DNA of 64,000 nucleotides, from the NCBI RefSeq assembly GCF_037893185.1, contig NZ_CP140772.1, forward strand, positions 8,052,001 through 8,116,000. Reading direction: 5' to 3'. This stretch comes from Chitinophaga sp. 180180018-3 (GTDB taxonomy: Bacteria; Bacteroidota; Bacteroidia; Chitinophagales; Chitinophagaceae). The translations under genes were made by a program, and so were the position numbers. Of the stretch, positions 8,982-17,265 are shown one piece after another. Position 1 is the first letter of the stretch, and the number at the start of each line of letters is the position of its first letter. The notes under the pieces were generated by a model that did no database searches, was not told the origin of the DNA, and worked only from the letters and a program-made list of their open reading frames with translations.

Positions 8982-9098
8982 TTATGAATTAAAAATTACG
9001 AAATAGAGCGAAGACCTTAGCGAATAATAGCATATCACTATACTTATTCGCTAAGGTCTTCGCTCTAATTCGTAATTCGTAATTTTTAATTCATAATT
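8980..9098. repeat. Long intergenic palindrome, copy a
   Basis: Arms 8980-9026 and 9045-9098 are reverse complements apart from one extra 7-bp unit (TTACGAA) in the right arm and a terminal mismatch, with an 18-nt loop. It fills the space between two convergent genes, overlapping the stop of the NTF2-like gene and ending 8 bp from the stop of the gene at 9107. The tip contains GAGCGAAGACCTTAGCGAATA. A bidirectional terminator role is inferred. It shares the tip with the other long palindromes of this window. Confidence 0.9.
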
Positions 9099-9106
9099 CT
9101 TTCTCC

Positions 9107-9601
9107 TCAAGGTCTCCTTCTAACGCCTCCACCCTGCCCCATTCTGTACATTCTCTGGGTGTTCAGGTGGTTGATCATGATGTTACGGAACTCTCTTTCA
9201 CTTTTAAAGACCATACCTGCTTTTCTACCGGGCAGCACTTTCTGGAATTCTGAGTTGTAGTGCGACCGGATGTCAAGCATTCTTTTTTCGTAGTTCAGTT
9301 CCTTGTCCATGCTTCTCCTGGCGGCGTCGTCCGCATTGTCGGTTGATAGCTGGTCCTGGTTTTTCTTTTGATGACGTTCCGCGATCAGTTGTTCTACTTC
9401 ACGCGTGTAATTATTATATACAGGCCAGAATTTCTGGGCTTCCTCAGGAGTAAGCGCCAGCTTATTAGTCAGGTATTGTATCTGAATGGCTTTAATCTTT
9501 TCTGCGGCATCGTCGGATGGAGGTTGCTGCGCGCTGCTAACCCGGTTAATGGTAAGCAACACCAACGTAACAATCCATATAAAGCTAATACGTTTCATCA
9601 T
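9107..9601 (-). CDS. Secreted small protein of an ECF sigma operon
   Basis: This 164-aa protein has a signal peptide (KRISFIWIVTLVLLTINRVSSAQ). The rest is helical and charged, with LTNKLALTPEEAQKFWPVYNNYTREVE and an Arg-rich Gly tail (RMGQGGGVRRRP). The LTPEEAQKFWPVYN pattern resembles Spy/CpxP-like periplasmic helical proteins of Bacteroidota, but no confident family call is possible. Its start overlaps the stop of the probable anti-sigma gene by 4 bp (ATGA), so it is translationally coupled. This suggests a periplasmic stress-sensing or chaperone role for the three-gene unit. Confidence 0.75.
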   Translation of the reverse strand: MMKRISFIWIVTLVLLTINRVSSAQQPPSDDAAEKIKAIQIQYLTNKLALTPEEAQKFWPVYNNYTREVEQLIAERHQKKNQDQLSTDNADDAARRSMDKELNYEKRMLDIRSHYNSEFQKVLPGRKAGMVFKSEREFRNIMINHLNTQRMYRMGQGGGVRRRP

Positions 9602-10323
9602 TTCTTATCGGGTATCACATTCTTGGGATCGGTTTGTTGCAGGTATTCCTCGATAGCCTCCAGCGGTACTGATTCATTGAGCTGATTCTGTACCGGAGAT
9701 ATTTCTGAACTGGTAGAAGATGCAATGAAAGCATCATTATCAAACGGGCCGGTATGTGTCTGAAGATAACTAACGATATCTTCATCATCCAGGCTTTCCA
9801 GTTGTTTTTCGATATTATTATGTCTGTTGTTGCTGCTGGTGACAAACAACAAAGCGGTACTGCCGATAAAAACAGTCAGGCAGGCGGCCACTGTCCACTT
9901 AAGCCAGGAACTTACCTTGTTCCGGCTTACCACATACATGGGAGGTACGGAAGGTACATCCTGTTGTGTCCGTAAGGTTTCAAAATAACTATCGGGAACA
10001 GTAAGGGGATTGGTTTTCGGTATATTGGCAAGGAACGGAGCAAGCTCCATTAATTCAGCCTGAACAGGGTTCAGTTCGTTAGTATTGACTTGCTGAAGCA
10101 CCATAGCAGGTAATTCATCAAAATAGCCCTCAGGAACATCGGACTGATGATGAGTAATTGCAACCATAGCAGGCCGGATTGCGTCCAGCTGAATATGCAT
10201 CATAATAACACCGGGTAATTGTTCGAAGTAACCTTCAGGAACCGAAAACGGTACCTGCACCGGCCATTCTGTACCAGGAGCTATCTGCCTCAATTCATCT
10301 GCTATGTTGGTTTGCCTGTTCAT
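9598..10323 (-). CDS. Probable membrane-anchored anti-sigma factor
   Basis: This 241-residue protein has one membrane helix (about residues 140-161, WLKWTVAACLTVFIGSTALL), a cytoplasmic N-terminal half and a periplasmic C-terminal part. The N-terminal half holds three copies of a V-P-x-x-Y-F-x-x-L motif, at residues 28-37, 63-72 and 109-117. The C-terminal part carries DEDIVSYLQTHTGPFDNDAF. Position directly after an ECF sigma gene plus single-pass topology support an anti-sigma role; no zinc HxxxCxxC motif is seen. The call is by context. Confidence 0.7.
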   Translation of the reverse strand: MNRQTNIADELRQIAPGTEWPVQVPFSVPEGYFEQLPGVIMMHIQLDAIRPAMVAITHHQSDVPEGYFDELPAMVLQQVNTNELNPVQAELMELAPFLANIPKTNPLTVPDSYFETLRTQQDVPSVPPMYVVSRNKVSSWLKWTVAACLTVFIGSTALLFVTSSNNRHNNIEKQLESLDDEDIVSYLQTHTGPFDNDAFIASSTSSEISPVQNQLNESVPLEAIEEYLQQTDPKNVIPDKK

Positions 10324-10428
10324 AACTGCTTTTTAGACAGTGTAGTTGTTTAATAGTTTAATGTGATTTTAATCTTTTGACAACTTTCTTTAAAAATTAC
10401 TTAAAATAAGTATTTAAAAAATTCATTA

Positions 10429-10980
10429 TCACCCCTTCCTGATAAATTCCTCAATCTTTTTTACGGCATGATGATAAGAAGCTTTTAAGGCCCCTTCGGA
10501 GGTTTCCAATACCTTACTCATTTCTTCGTAAGGCATCTCATCATAATACCTCAGGTTAAAGACGAGCCGCTGTTTATCGGGTAAACTGAGGATGGCCCTT
10601 TGAAGTTTCCATTCCAGTTTATTGGGATCAAACTGAGGATCGGCTTTTAATTTATTACTTAAACCTGTTTCAACTTCAGACAGCGAAACGGATGTTTTAC
10701 GTTTTTGCTGTTCCAGGAAAGTCAGACTTTCGTTGGTGGCAATTTTATACAACCAGGTATATAACTGTGCGTCTTCCCTGAAGTGCTCCAGGTTTTTCCA
10801 CACCTTTATGAATACGTTTTGTAGTACATCATTGGCATCATCATGGTCCACTACCATGCGGCGTACATGCCAGTAAAGCCTCTCCTGATACTTTCGTATA
10901 ATGAGGGTAAATCCTTTCTCCCTGGTATCAGGGATACGGTATAATGCCAATAATGTTTTATCGTCCTGTGAAACGGCCAT
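10429..10980 (-). CDS. ECF-type RNA polymerase sigma factor
   Basis: This 183-aa sigma-70-family factor has region 2 (YWHVRRMVVDHDDANDVLQ, then KVWKNLEHFREDAQLYTWLY) and region 4 (LPDKQRLVFNLRYYDEMPY, then EEMSKVLETSEGALKASYHH). Regions 1 and 3 are absent, as in ECF factors. It is followed after 105 bp by the probable anti-sigma gene and then the secreted protein, all on the minus strand. Such factors drive envelope-stress or surface-linked regulons and usually their own operon. Confidence 0.93.
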   Translation of the reverse strand: MAVSQDDKTLLALYRIPDTREKGFTLIIRKYQERLYWHVRRMVVDHDDANDVLQNVFIKVWKNLEHFREDAQLYTWLYKIATNESLTFLEQQKRKTSVSLSEVETGLSNKLKADPQFDPNKLEWKLQRAILSLPDKQRLVFNLRYYDEMPYEEMSKVLETSEGALKASYHHAVKKIEEFIRKG

Positions 10981-11086
10981 AGGTTAAATGGTTCTAGCCA
11001 GGGTTTTTATAAATGAATATAACTAAAAACCTATTTCTGAGACATTGGGATGTCCTGAAAGTTTAAAAACCGACAGATAAAAGAGA

Positions 11087-11124
11087 GGGGAAACAGTTAC
11101 CTCTTAACTGGCATCTGTTTCCCC
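11087..11124 (-). terminator. Terminator after the transketolase gene
   Basis: GGGGAAACAG (11087-11096) and CTGTTTCCCC (11115-11124) are perfect complements, with an inner hairpin CAGTTA/TAACTG. On the minus strand the stem is followed by TCTCTTTTA. It lies 45 bp beyond the stop of the transketolase gene. Confidence 0.7.
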
Positions 11125-11168
11125 TTTTTATAAAATTTGCGCTGGTGTCCTGTTTTACAGGGCGCCGA

Positions 11169-12134
11169 CTATGCTTTTTTCTTTCTCTGTATGGCTTTTT
11201 CAGCAGCTGCAACGATATGATCAGCATCCAGACCGTATTTTGTAAGCAGTTCTACTGGTTTACCGCTTTCTCCGAAAGTGTCGTTAGTGCCTACATATTC
11301 GATCGGTACTGTAACATTACGGGCAGCTACCTGCGCGATGCTGTCGCCCAGCCCTCCGAGTACGTTATGTTCCTCTGCAGTAACGGCGCAACCGGTTTTG
11401 GTGAGCGATTTGATCACCGCTGCCTCGTCCAGTGGCTTGATGGTGTGGATGTTGATAATTTCAACACTGTAGCCTCTTTCTTCCAATATCTTACCAGCTT
11501 CGATAGCGATCCATACCAGGTGGCCACAGGCGAACAGGGTAATATCTGTTCCTTCATGCAGGATCTGGGCTTTACCCACTTCGAATTTTTGGTCTTCAGC
11601 GGTAAAATTAGGCCATTTCGGACGGCCGAAACGGAGATATACCGGGCCCTCATACTCTGCGATAGCGATGGTGGCTGCTTTGGTCTGGTTAAAGTCGCAG
11701 GGAACAATAACAGTCATTCCAGGCAGCATTTTCATCATCCCGATATCTTCCAGTATCTGGTGGGTAGCGCCATCTTCACCCAGGGTAAGGCCTGCGTGGG
11801 AAGCACATATTTTTACGTTTTTATTGGAATAGGCGATAGACTGACGGATCTGGTCGTATACCCTTCCTGTAGAGAAGTTGGCAAAAGTGGTAGTGTAGGG
11901 AATTTTTCCGCCAATGGTAAGACCGGCGGCGATGCCCATCATATTGGCTTCAGCAATACCTACCTGAACAAAACGATCAGGGAATTCTTTGATGAAGGCG
12001 TTGAGCTTCATGGAGCCGAGCAGGTCAGCTGTTAAAGCCATCACATTCGGGTTCCGGCGACCGGCTTCAAGGATGCCCTCACCAAACCCACCGCGGGTTT
12101 CTTTCTCATTGAGTGGTTGAATATCTTTTACCAT
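11169..12134 (-). CDS. Transketolase, C-terminal half (split subunit)
   Basis: This 321-residue protein covers the pyrimidine-binding and C-terminal domains of transketolase. Visible features are RVQVGIAEANMMGIAAGLT (with the catalytic Glu that activates thiamine diphosphate), ASHAGLTLGEDGATHQ, and the C-terminal domain with IINIHTIKPLD and AVTAEEHNVLGGLG. The thiamine-binding N-terminal domain is missing, as in the two-gene transketolases of many Bacteroidota. Here the N-half gene is not adjacent: the upstream neighbour is galE, 51 bp away. The enzyme works in the non-oxidative pentose phosphate pathway once both halves are combined. Confidence 0.9.
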   Translation of the reverse strand: MVKDIQPLNEKETRGGFGEGILEAGRRNPNVMALTADLLGSMKLNAFIKEFPDRFVQVGIAEANMMGIAAGLTIGGKIPYTTTFANFSTGRVYDQIRQSIAYSNKNVKICASHAGLTLGEDGATHQILEDIGMMKMLPGMTVIVPCDFNQTKAATIAIAEYEGPVYLRFGRPKWPNFTAEDQKFEVGKAQILHEGTDITLFACGHLVWIAIEAGKILEERGYSVEIINIHTIKPLDEAAVIKSLTKTGCAVTAEEHNVLGGLGDSIAQVAARNVTVPIEYVGTNDTFGESGKPVELLTKYGLDADHIVAAAEKAIQRKKKA

Positions 12135-12185
12135 CGTGGTTTTTTTAAAATTGAAGCATAAAAATAAACATTAAAAGTGATGATC

Positions 12186-13214
12186 CTAGTTGCTCAGCAC
12201 TTTATTGCGCAGGCTCACTTCCCATTGCCATGCAGTGCGCATACTGTCTTCAATGCCAATTTTGGGCTCCCAGTGCAGCTTTTCCTTGGCTTTTGAATTA
12301 TTGGCATAGATAGAGATCACATCGCCTTCCCTGCGTGGGCCTACGGTGTAATTCAGTTTGATACCAGAAATCTTTTCAAAGGCTTTGATGGCTTCCAGTA
12401 CGGTCACCCCGTTGCCGGTACCGAGGTTGAATACCTCACAGTTGCTGGTATTACGATGTTCAATAAGATACTGCAACGCTTTGGTATGTGCGTTGGCGAT
12501 ATCCATCACATGAATATAGTCGCGTACGCAGGAACCATCGCGGGTATCATAGTCATCACCAAAAACAGTCATTTTAGAGATCTTTCCGATAGCTGTTTGC
12601 GTAATAACCGGCACCAGGTTATCGGGTTTGCCCAGCGGCAGCTCTCCGATCAGTGCAGAAGGGTGAGCACCAACGGGGTTGAAGTAGCGAAGCAGGATAG
12701 ACTGGGTATCATTCACCCGGCTGTAGTCTTCAATGATCTGCTCACCTATTTGTTTGGTACGGGCGTAGGGCGACTGTGCTTCTGCCAGCGGGGTTTCTTC
12801 CACTACCGGTAAGGCTTTGGTATTGCCGTATACAGAGCAGGAGGAAGAAAATACCATGTTTGGCACGTTATAGTCTTTTACGCATTTCAGTACGTTAATA
12901 AGAGAAGTCAGGTTGTTCTGGAAGTACATCAGTGGTTCATTCACGGATTCACCTACAGCTTTGAGCGCTGCGAAGTGGATAACGCCCACGATGTCTCTGT
13001 TTTCATGAAATACAGCATTGGTATCTTCCAGGTTGCAAAGATCTACTTTGTAATTGCGTACCTTTTTTCCGGTAATTTTCTCTATACCGTCCAATAATTG
13101 AGTGGTGCTTCTGATATTACTGTCTACAGAAACTACGTCAAACCCATTATTAATCAGATCTACTATAGTATGTGCGCCTATATAGCCACAACCTCCCGTA
13201 ACAAGAACCTTCAT
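12186..13214 (-). CDS. galE: UDP-glucose 4-epimerase
   Basis: This 342-aa extended short-chain dehydrogenase interconverts UDP-glucose and UDP-galactose with bound NAD. It has the N-terminal GGCGYIGAHT dinucleotide loop, the active-site Ser/Tyr/Lys set (FSSSCSVYG; SPYARTKQIGE) and the sugar-binding RYFNPVGAHPS. The C-terminal GPRREGDVISIYAN segment is typical of GalE. It sits 30 bp after rfbA in the same direction, so the two form a nucleotide-sugar unit, probably feeding surface polysaccharide. Confidence 0.95.
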   Translation of the reverse strand: MKVLVTGGCGYIGAHTIVDLINNGFDVVSVDSNIRSTTQLLDGIEKITGKKVRNYKVDLCNLEDTNAVFHENRDIVGVIHFAALKAVGESVNEPLMYFQNNLTSLINVLKCVKDYNVPNMVFSSSCSVYGNTKALPVVEETPLAEAQSPYARTKQIGEQIIEDYSRVNDTQSILLRYFNPVGAHPSALIGELPLGKPDNLVPVITQTAIGKISKMTVFGDDYDTRDGSCVRDYIHVMDIANAHTKALQYLIEHRNTSNCEVFNLGTGNGVTVLEAIKAFEKISGIKLNYTVGPRREGDVISIYANNSKAKEKLHWEPKIGIEDSMRTAWQWEVSLRNKVLSN

Positions 13215-13244
13215 GATATTTCAGATTTACGTTTATTAGTTATT

Positions 13245-14117
13245 TCAGTGTATTTTTTGGCTCAACACAGTCTCAAGATAGGTACCATAACCGCTTTTCA
13301 GCAGCGGTGTAGCCAGTTCTTTCAACTGTTCGGCTGTAATGAACCCTTTGCGGTAAGCAATTTCTTCTATACAGGCTATTTTTATACCCTGTCGTTGTTC
13401 AATTACCTGTACAAACTGGGAGGCCTGCATGAGTGAATCGAAGGTACCTGTATCTAACCAGGCTGTTCCGCGAGGTAAGATAGAAACTTTTAATTTGCCA
13501 CGGCGTAAATATTCTTTATTCACATCGGTGATCTCATATTCGCCACGTGCGCTTGGTTTTAGATTTTTAGCGATTTCCACTACCTGATTGTCGTAGAAAT
13601 AGAGGCCGGGCACTGCAAAGTTAGACTTAGGCTTAGCCGGTTTTTCTTCGATGGAGAGTACTCTCATATCGTCGCCAAACTCTACAACGCCATACCTTTC
13701 CGGATCAGACACCTGGTAAGCATATACGATGCCACCATCGGGCTCTGTATTGCGGGCCAGCTGGCTACCGAGGCCGGAGCCATGGAAAATATTATCTCCC
13801 AGTACCAATGCTACATTATCCTTACCAATGAACTCTTCTCCGATGACGAAAGCCTGGGCAAGACCGTTTGGGGTTGGTTGCTCAGCATAGCTAAGGTTCA
13901 GGCCGAGTTGCTGACCAGTACCAAACAGGCGCTGAAATGCGGGCAGATCATGGGGAGTTGAAATAATAAGGATATCCTTAATGCCTGCCAGCATCAGGGT
14001 GGAAAGAGGATAATAGATCATTGGTTTGTCATACACCGGCATTATTTGTTTGCTGATAGCATACGTAATGGGGTGTAACCGGGTGCCAGAGCCCCCGGCG
14101 AGGATAATTCCTTTCAT
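13245..14117 (-). CDS. rfbA: Glucose-1-phosphate thymidylyltransferase
   Basis: This 290-aa nucleotidyltransferase makes dTDP-glucose from dTTP and glucose-1-phosphate, the first step to dTDP-rhamnose and related sugars. The signature [17 protein letters not shown] is followed by [36 protein letters not shown] and [13 protein letters not shown] 14117 is used; the TTG at 14129 would add four residues that do not match the family. The rfbBCD genes are not in the window. Its -7 box is at 14177-14184. Confidence 0.95.
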   Translation of the reverse strand: MKGIILAGGSGTRLHPITYAISKQIMPVYDKPMIYYPLSTLMLAGIKDILIISTPHDLPAFQRLFGTGQQLGLNLSYAEQPTPNGLAQAFVIGEEFIGKDNVALVLGDNIFHGSGLGSQLARNTEPDGGIVYAYQVSDPERYGVVEFGDDMRVLSIEEKPAKPKSNFAVPGLYFYDNQVVEIAKNLKPSARGEYEITDVNKEYLRRGKLKVSILPRGTAWLDTGTFDSLMQASQFVQVIEQRQGIKIACIEEIAYRKGFITAEQLKELATPLLKSGYGTYLETVLSQKIH

Positions 14118-14176
14118 TTGTAAGATCAATTTTTGATGGTCACAGACTTAGTTCTTCCAAAAAAAGAAAAACCGCA

Positions 14177-14184
14177 CAAAAATA
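14177..14184 (-). promoter_or_regulatory. -7 element upstream of rfbA
   Basis: On the minus strand this reads TATTTTTG, a full match to TAnnTTTG, about 60 bp before the rfbA start. No clean -33 TTG is seen. Two tandem 13-bp repeats (14195-14220) cover the upstream region. Confidence 0.45.
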
Positions 14185-14194
14185 GCAGCTCTCT

Positions 14195-14220
14195 TTTAAA
14201 TGACATCTTTAAATGACATC
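14195..14220. repeat. Tandem duplication of a 13-bp unit
   Basis: TTTAAATGACATC occurs twice back to back (14195-14207 and 14208-14220). It spans the -33 region upstream of the rfbA -7 box and could be a pair of regulator sites or a slippage duplication. Confidence 0.6.
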
Positions 14221-14234
14221 TTTTTTTTACAAAA

Positions 14235-14263
14235 AAAGCTCTCCGTTATAAACGGAGAGCTTT
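14235..14263 (-). terminator. Rho-independent terminator after pit
   Basis: A 13-bp perfect stem AAAGCTCTCCGTT / AACGGAGAGCTTT with a 3-nt loop is followed on the minus strand by a T7 run. It lies 25 bp past the stop of the phosphate transporter gene and insulates rfbA-galE from it. Confidence 0.9.
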
Positions 14264-14287
14264 AATATATTTCAGAAAGATAGCTAT

Positions 14288-15292
14288 TTAAATGAATAAA
14301 CTGACAATAAAATAAGTCAGGGCAGCCAGTAATCCACTGATGGGAATGGTTAGTACCCAGGCCCACAGAAGAGAAACGGTAACGCCCCAACGCACAGCCG
14401 ACAGCCTTTTGGTGGCACCAACGCCCATGATAGCGCCGGTAATAACGTGTGTAGTACTGGCCGGTATACCCAGGTGCTCAGTCAGGAAGAGGGTAATGGC
14501 ACCGGAAGTTTCAGCGGCCACACCTTCCAGCGGAGTTACCTTGGTGATGCGGGTTCCCATTGTTTTTACAATTTTCCAGCCACCGCTCATGGTTCCGAGG
14601 GCAATGCAGGTAAAGCAGGCCAGCGGGATCCAGTCGGGCATAGCCTTGATATTGTCGATATAACCGGCAGAAACCATTGCCGCAGCGATGATACCCATTA
14701 CTTTCTGTGCATCATTACTACCGTGGCCAAGGCTCAGGGCAGCGGATGATGCCAGCTGAAGGCGTTTGAACCAGCTTTCTGCCCGGTATGGATTGGCTCT
14801 GCGGCAGACATTGACGATAATCAGCGTGATGATGAACGCTACGACCATACCGATCAGCGGTGCCAGCACAATGAAATATACGGTAGGCAATACTTTATGA
14901 AAGTTGATCACTGCCATGTTACCACCGGAAGCAGTTACAGCAGCACCAATGAAACCGCCGATGAGTGTATGAGAAGAACTGGAAGGTATACCCAGCCACC
15001 AGGTGAACAGGTTCCAGGTAATAGCTGCCACCAGGCCGCAGACGATCACTTTTAAGGTGATATACTGTTCAAATACGGAGCTGGCAACAGAGTTGGCTAC
15101 CTTAAACTCACCAATTACATATTTGGCGATAAAAAAAGCCGCAAAGTTAAAAACCGCGGCCCAAAGTACTGCCTGAAAAGGGGTTAGTACCTTGGTCGAT
15201 ACGATGGTGGCAATAGAATTGGCTGCATCATGGAAACCATTAATGTAGTCAAAAATGAATGCCAGTATAACAATGATTACGAGTAAAGTCAT
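14288..15292 (-). CDS. Inorganic phosphate transporter, Pit family
   Basis: This 334-aa polytopic membrane protein of the PiT family moves phosphate (as a metal-phosphate or with H+/Na+). The duplicated signatures are FDYINGFHDAANSIATIVST near the N-terminus and SLGHGSNDAQKVMG in the second repeat. There are also GIPSSSSHTLIGGFIGAA and GIPASTTHVITGAIMGVG, the internal repeat halves. About ten helices are visible. It follows the DUF47 gene by 43 bp, the usual pairing, and ends at a strong terminator. Confidence 0.95.
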   Translation of the reverse strand: MTLLVIIVILAFIFDYINGFHDAANSIATIVSTKVLTPFQAVLWAAVFNFAAFFIAKYVIGEFKVANSVASSVFEQYITLKVIVCGLVAAITWNLFTWWLGIPSSSSHTLIGGFIGAAVTASGGNMAVINFHKVLPTVYFIVLAPLIGMVVAFIITLIIVNVCRRANPYRAESWFKRLQLASSAALSLGHGSNDAQKVMGIIAAAMVSAGYIDNIKAMPDWIPLACFTCIALGTMSGGWKIVKTMGTRITKVTPLEGVAAETSGAITLFLTEHLGIPASTTHVITGAIMGVGATKRLSAVRWGVTVSLLWAWVLTIPISGLLAALTYFIVSLFI

Positions 15293-15335
15293 GACATCAG
15301 GAGAATTATGCGTTCAGAACTGTATTCCCCCTTTA

Positions 15336-15986
15336 TCAGGAGTACTTGATAATAATGGTTTCTATTACATTAGCGCAGTCTTCGCATTTATCGGTAGCGA
15401 TTTCCAGCGCCTGGTAGATTTCACGCATTTTGATCAGTTCTGCTGCATTTTGCTCAGTATCGAACAGGTCGGCGATAGCCATGTCATAGATATCGTCAGC
15501 ATGGTTTTCAAGGCTGTTGATTTTTACACAGGCGTCTGTAATAACGCGCATGTTCTGCATATTGCGCAGTTCAGGGATTGCTTTAGCGAGTTCCAGTACT
15601 CCCAGATGGATCAGTTCAGCGAGTTTGCGAATACTTTCGTTGGCTTTGTATACTTTGTAGAGATCCATTCTTTTGGCAGAGCCGTGTATATAATCAGCTA
15701 CATCATCGAGTGTGGCCGCCAGGTAGTGGATGTCTTCACGGTCGAACGGGGTGATAAAATTCTGTCCGAGCTCTACAAATATGCGGTGGGTATAATCGTC
15801 GTTTTTGTGTTCCAGGCGTTCTATGAGGTGTACTTTATCTTTTCTTATAGCCAGATCTGTGGTTGCAACGAGGTCGTTCAGTACAGTTGCCATTTCAACC
15901 AGATTGGAAGCCACATCTTCAAACAGAGAATAAAATACCCGGTCTTTCGGCATAAATAGTTTAACAAAAGAATTGAAGCCTCCCAT
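15336..15986 (-). CDS. DUF47 / PhoU-like Pit accessory protein
   Basis: This 216-aa helical protein of the DUF47 (PhoU-like) family is cytosolic and linked with Pit transporters as a regulator or accessory. Motifs include FMPKDRVFYSLFEDVASNL, the HxxD pattern in ENHADDIYDMAIADLFD and the LATTDLAIRKDKVHLIERLEH-type helices. ATG 15986 is chosen because residues before it (from the upstream start at 16040) overlap the -7 promoter box and do not fit the family. It is the first gene of a two-gene phosphate uptake unit and is divergent from the LpxH-like gene. Confidence 0.93.
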   Translation of the reverse strand: MGGFNSFVKLFMPKDRVFYSLFEDVASNLVEMATVLNDLVATTDLAIRKDKVHLIERLEHKNDDYTHRIFVELGQNFITPFDREDIHYLAATLDDVADYIHGSAKRMDLYKVYKANESIRKLAELIHLGVLELAKAIPELRNMQNMRVITDACVKINSLENHADDIYDMAIADLFDTEQNAAELIKMREIYQALEIATDKCEDCANVIETIIIKYS

Positions 15987-16008
15987 ACGTTTGAGTTTAA
16001 ATTTGCCG

Positions 16009-16016
16009 CAAAAATA
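16009..16016 (-). promoter_or_regulatory. -7 element for the DUF47-pit unit
   Basis: The minus strand reads TATTTTTG, a full TAnnTTTG match, 22 bp before ATG 15986. A TGG (for TTG) lies about 20 nt further upstream. The leader would be about 17 nt. Confidence 0.5.
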
Positions 16017-16049
16017 GCTTTCAGAATCTATCCCGGCCACGGAAAAAAG

Positions 16050-16064
16050 GGAATTAATAATTCC
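16050..16064. promoter_or_regulatory. Palindrome in the divergent promoter region
   Basis: GGAATTA-A-TAATTCC is a perfect 15-bp palindrome about 34 bp upstream of the DUF47 -7 box and about 100 bp upstream of the LpxH-like start. A repressor or activator site is possible. No regulator is identified. Confidence 0.3.
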
Positions 16065-16165
16065 TTAACACTGGATTAATATAAAAGTAATATAGCGATT
16101 TTTCCTTTGTATTGAAAATAATACTCATAAAACAGGCTGCCTACAACCTGTACATACAAGCTGGA

Positions 16166-16996
16166 ATGTCAGATAAACGCCCATTAGATATAGCCGTTAT
16201 CTCAGATGTACATCTGGGTATATACGGTTGTCATGCTAAAGAACTGGTCCAATACCTAGATAGTATCAATCCCCGTATCCTTATACTGAATGGAGATATT
16301 ATTGATATCTGGCAGTTCAGTAAACGTTATTTTCCAAAAGCGCATACTAAGGTAATCCGGAAGATCCTGAAGATGATCGGTAAGGGTACAGAAGTATATT
16401 ATCTCACGGGTAATCACGATGAGGCACTCCGCAAATACGCCGGTTTTGAGCTTAGCAATTTTACGATCGATAATAAGCTGATCCTCGATGTTAACGGGAA
16501 GAAGCACTGGTTTTTTCACGGTGATGTTTACGATGTTACCATGAAAAATTCCAAATGGCTGGCTAAACTCGGTGGAAAAGGATACGATCTGCTGATTATC
16601 CTGAACCGGCTGGTGAATCATCTGCTGGAAAGTTTAGGCCGGGAAAAGATGTCGTTTTCCAAGAAAGTGAAGCAGGGTGTTAAATCAGCAGTTAAGTTCA
16701 TTTCCGATTTTGAACAAACAGTTGCTGAAATAGCCATAGATAAAGGGTTTGATGTAGTATGCTGTGGGCATATTCATCAGCCGCTGATCAAGGAAATGCA
16801 GGTAGGGGATAAATCTGTGACCTATCTGAATTCGGGCGACTGGGTAGAAAGCCTGACCGCTTTAGAGTATAATAACCAACAATGGTCCCTATATCAACAT
16901 CCCATTACGAAATCCCGTGTAGTATTGGCTGATGATGAGGATGATGCTGCTGCCGACTGGGATGCTACACGAATTATCACCTTCCCTGGCGCTTAA
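16166..16996 (+). CDS. LpxH-like UDP-2,3-diacylglucosamine diphosphatase
   Basis: This 276-aa calcineurin-type metallophosphoesterase has all metal-site motifs: ISDVHLG (D/H), LNGDIIDIW (GD), LTGNHDEA (GNHD), FFHGDVYD and CCGHIHQP (GHxH). In the LpxH group this enzyme makes lipid X in lipid A synthesis at the inner membrane surface. The Bacteroidota form is longer than E. coli LpxH (240 aa). The ATG at 16166 is chosen; the upstream TTG (16112) adds residues that are not family-like. It is divergent from the phosphate unit, and no other lpx gene is nearby. Confidence 0.87.
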   Translation: MSDKRPLDIAVISDVHLGIYGCHAKELVQYLDSINPRILILNGDIIDIWQFSKRYFPKAHTKVIRKILKMIGKGTEVYYLTGNHDEALRKYAGFELSNFTIDNKLILDVNGKKHWFFHGDVYDVTMKNSKWLAKLGGKGYDLLIILNRLVNHLLESLGREKMSFSKKVKQGVKSAVKFISDFEQTVAEIAIDKGFDVVCCGHIHQPLIKEMQVGDKSVTYLNSGDWVESLTALEYNNQQWSLYQHPITKSRVVLADDEDDAAADWDATRIITFPGA

Positions 16997-17021
16997 GCTG
17001 CTTAAACTGTAGTTGTCCGGT

Positions 17022-17037
17022 GGCTGGATATCCAGCC
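17022..17037. repeat. 16-bp perfect palindrome after the LpxH-like gene
   Basis: GGCTGGATATCCAGCC lies 26 bp beyond the stop codon at 16996. It has no U-run, so it may be a weak terminator or mRNA 3'-end hairpin. The rest of the gene-free stretch 17038-17265 is very AT-rich and holds the inverted repeats and promoter described separately. Confidence 0.4.
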
Positions 17038-17197
17038 GCAGGATCAGGATTTAATTTTAGCTATGATGATATTACGCGGATATATCTCCCGTTAATGTCT
17101 TAAAAATATATTTAATATAATTTAAATATAATTATATTTAAATGTGATTTTCACAAAATCATAACAAGTGCTTAATATTAAATTAAAAGTAGACTTA

Positions 17198-17205
17198 TAA
17201 GTTTG
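17198..17205 (+). promoter_or_regulatory. -7 element before the orphan gene at 17266
   Basis: TAAGTTTG is a full match to TAnnTTTG. Upstream sites include TGATTTT-CAC-AAAATCA (17145-17161). AAATGTGATTTT (17140-17151) has an exact reverse complement downstream of the promoter at 17232-17243. Confidence 0.45.
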
Positions 17206-17265
17206 CCAGAGAAATAATTAAGTGTGACGGTAAAATCACATTTAGAACAGCAGAAAAACAGTTCG

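Noticed and set aside
11145..12035. 296-codon plus-strand open frame opposite the transketolase gene
   Set aside because: It is the antisense of a clearly homologous transketolase subunit, has no family match, and its composition reflects the opposite coding strand.
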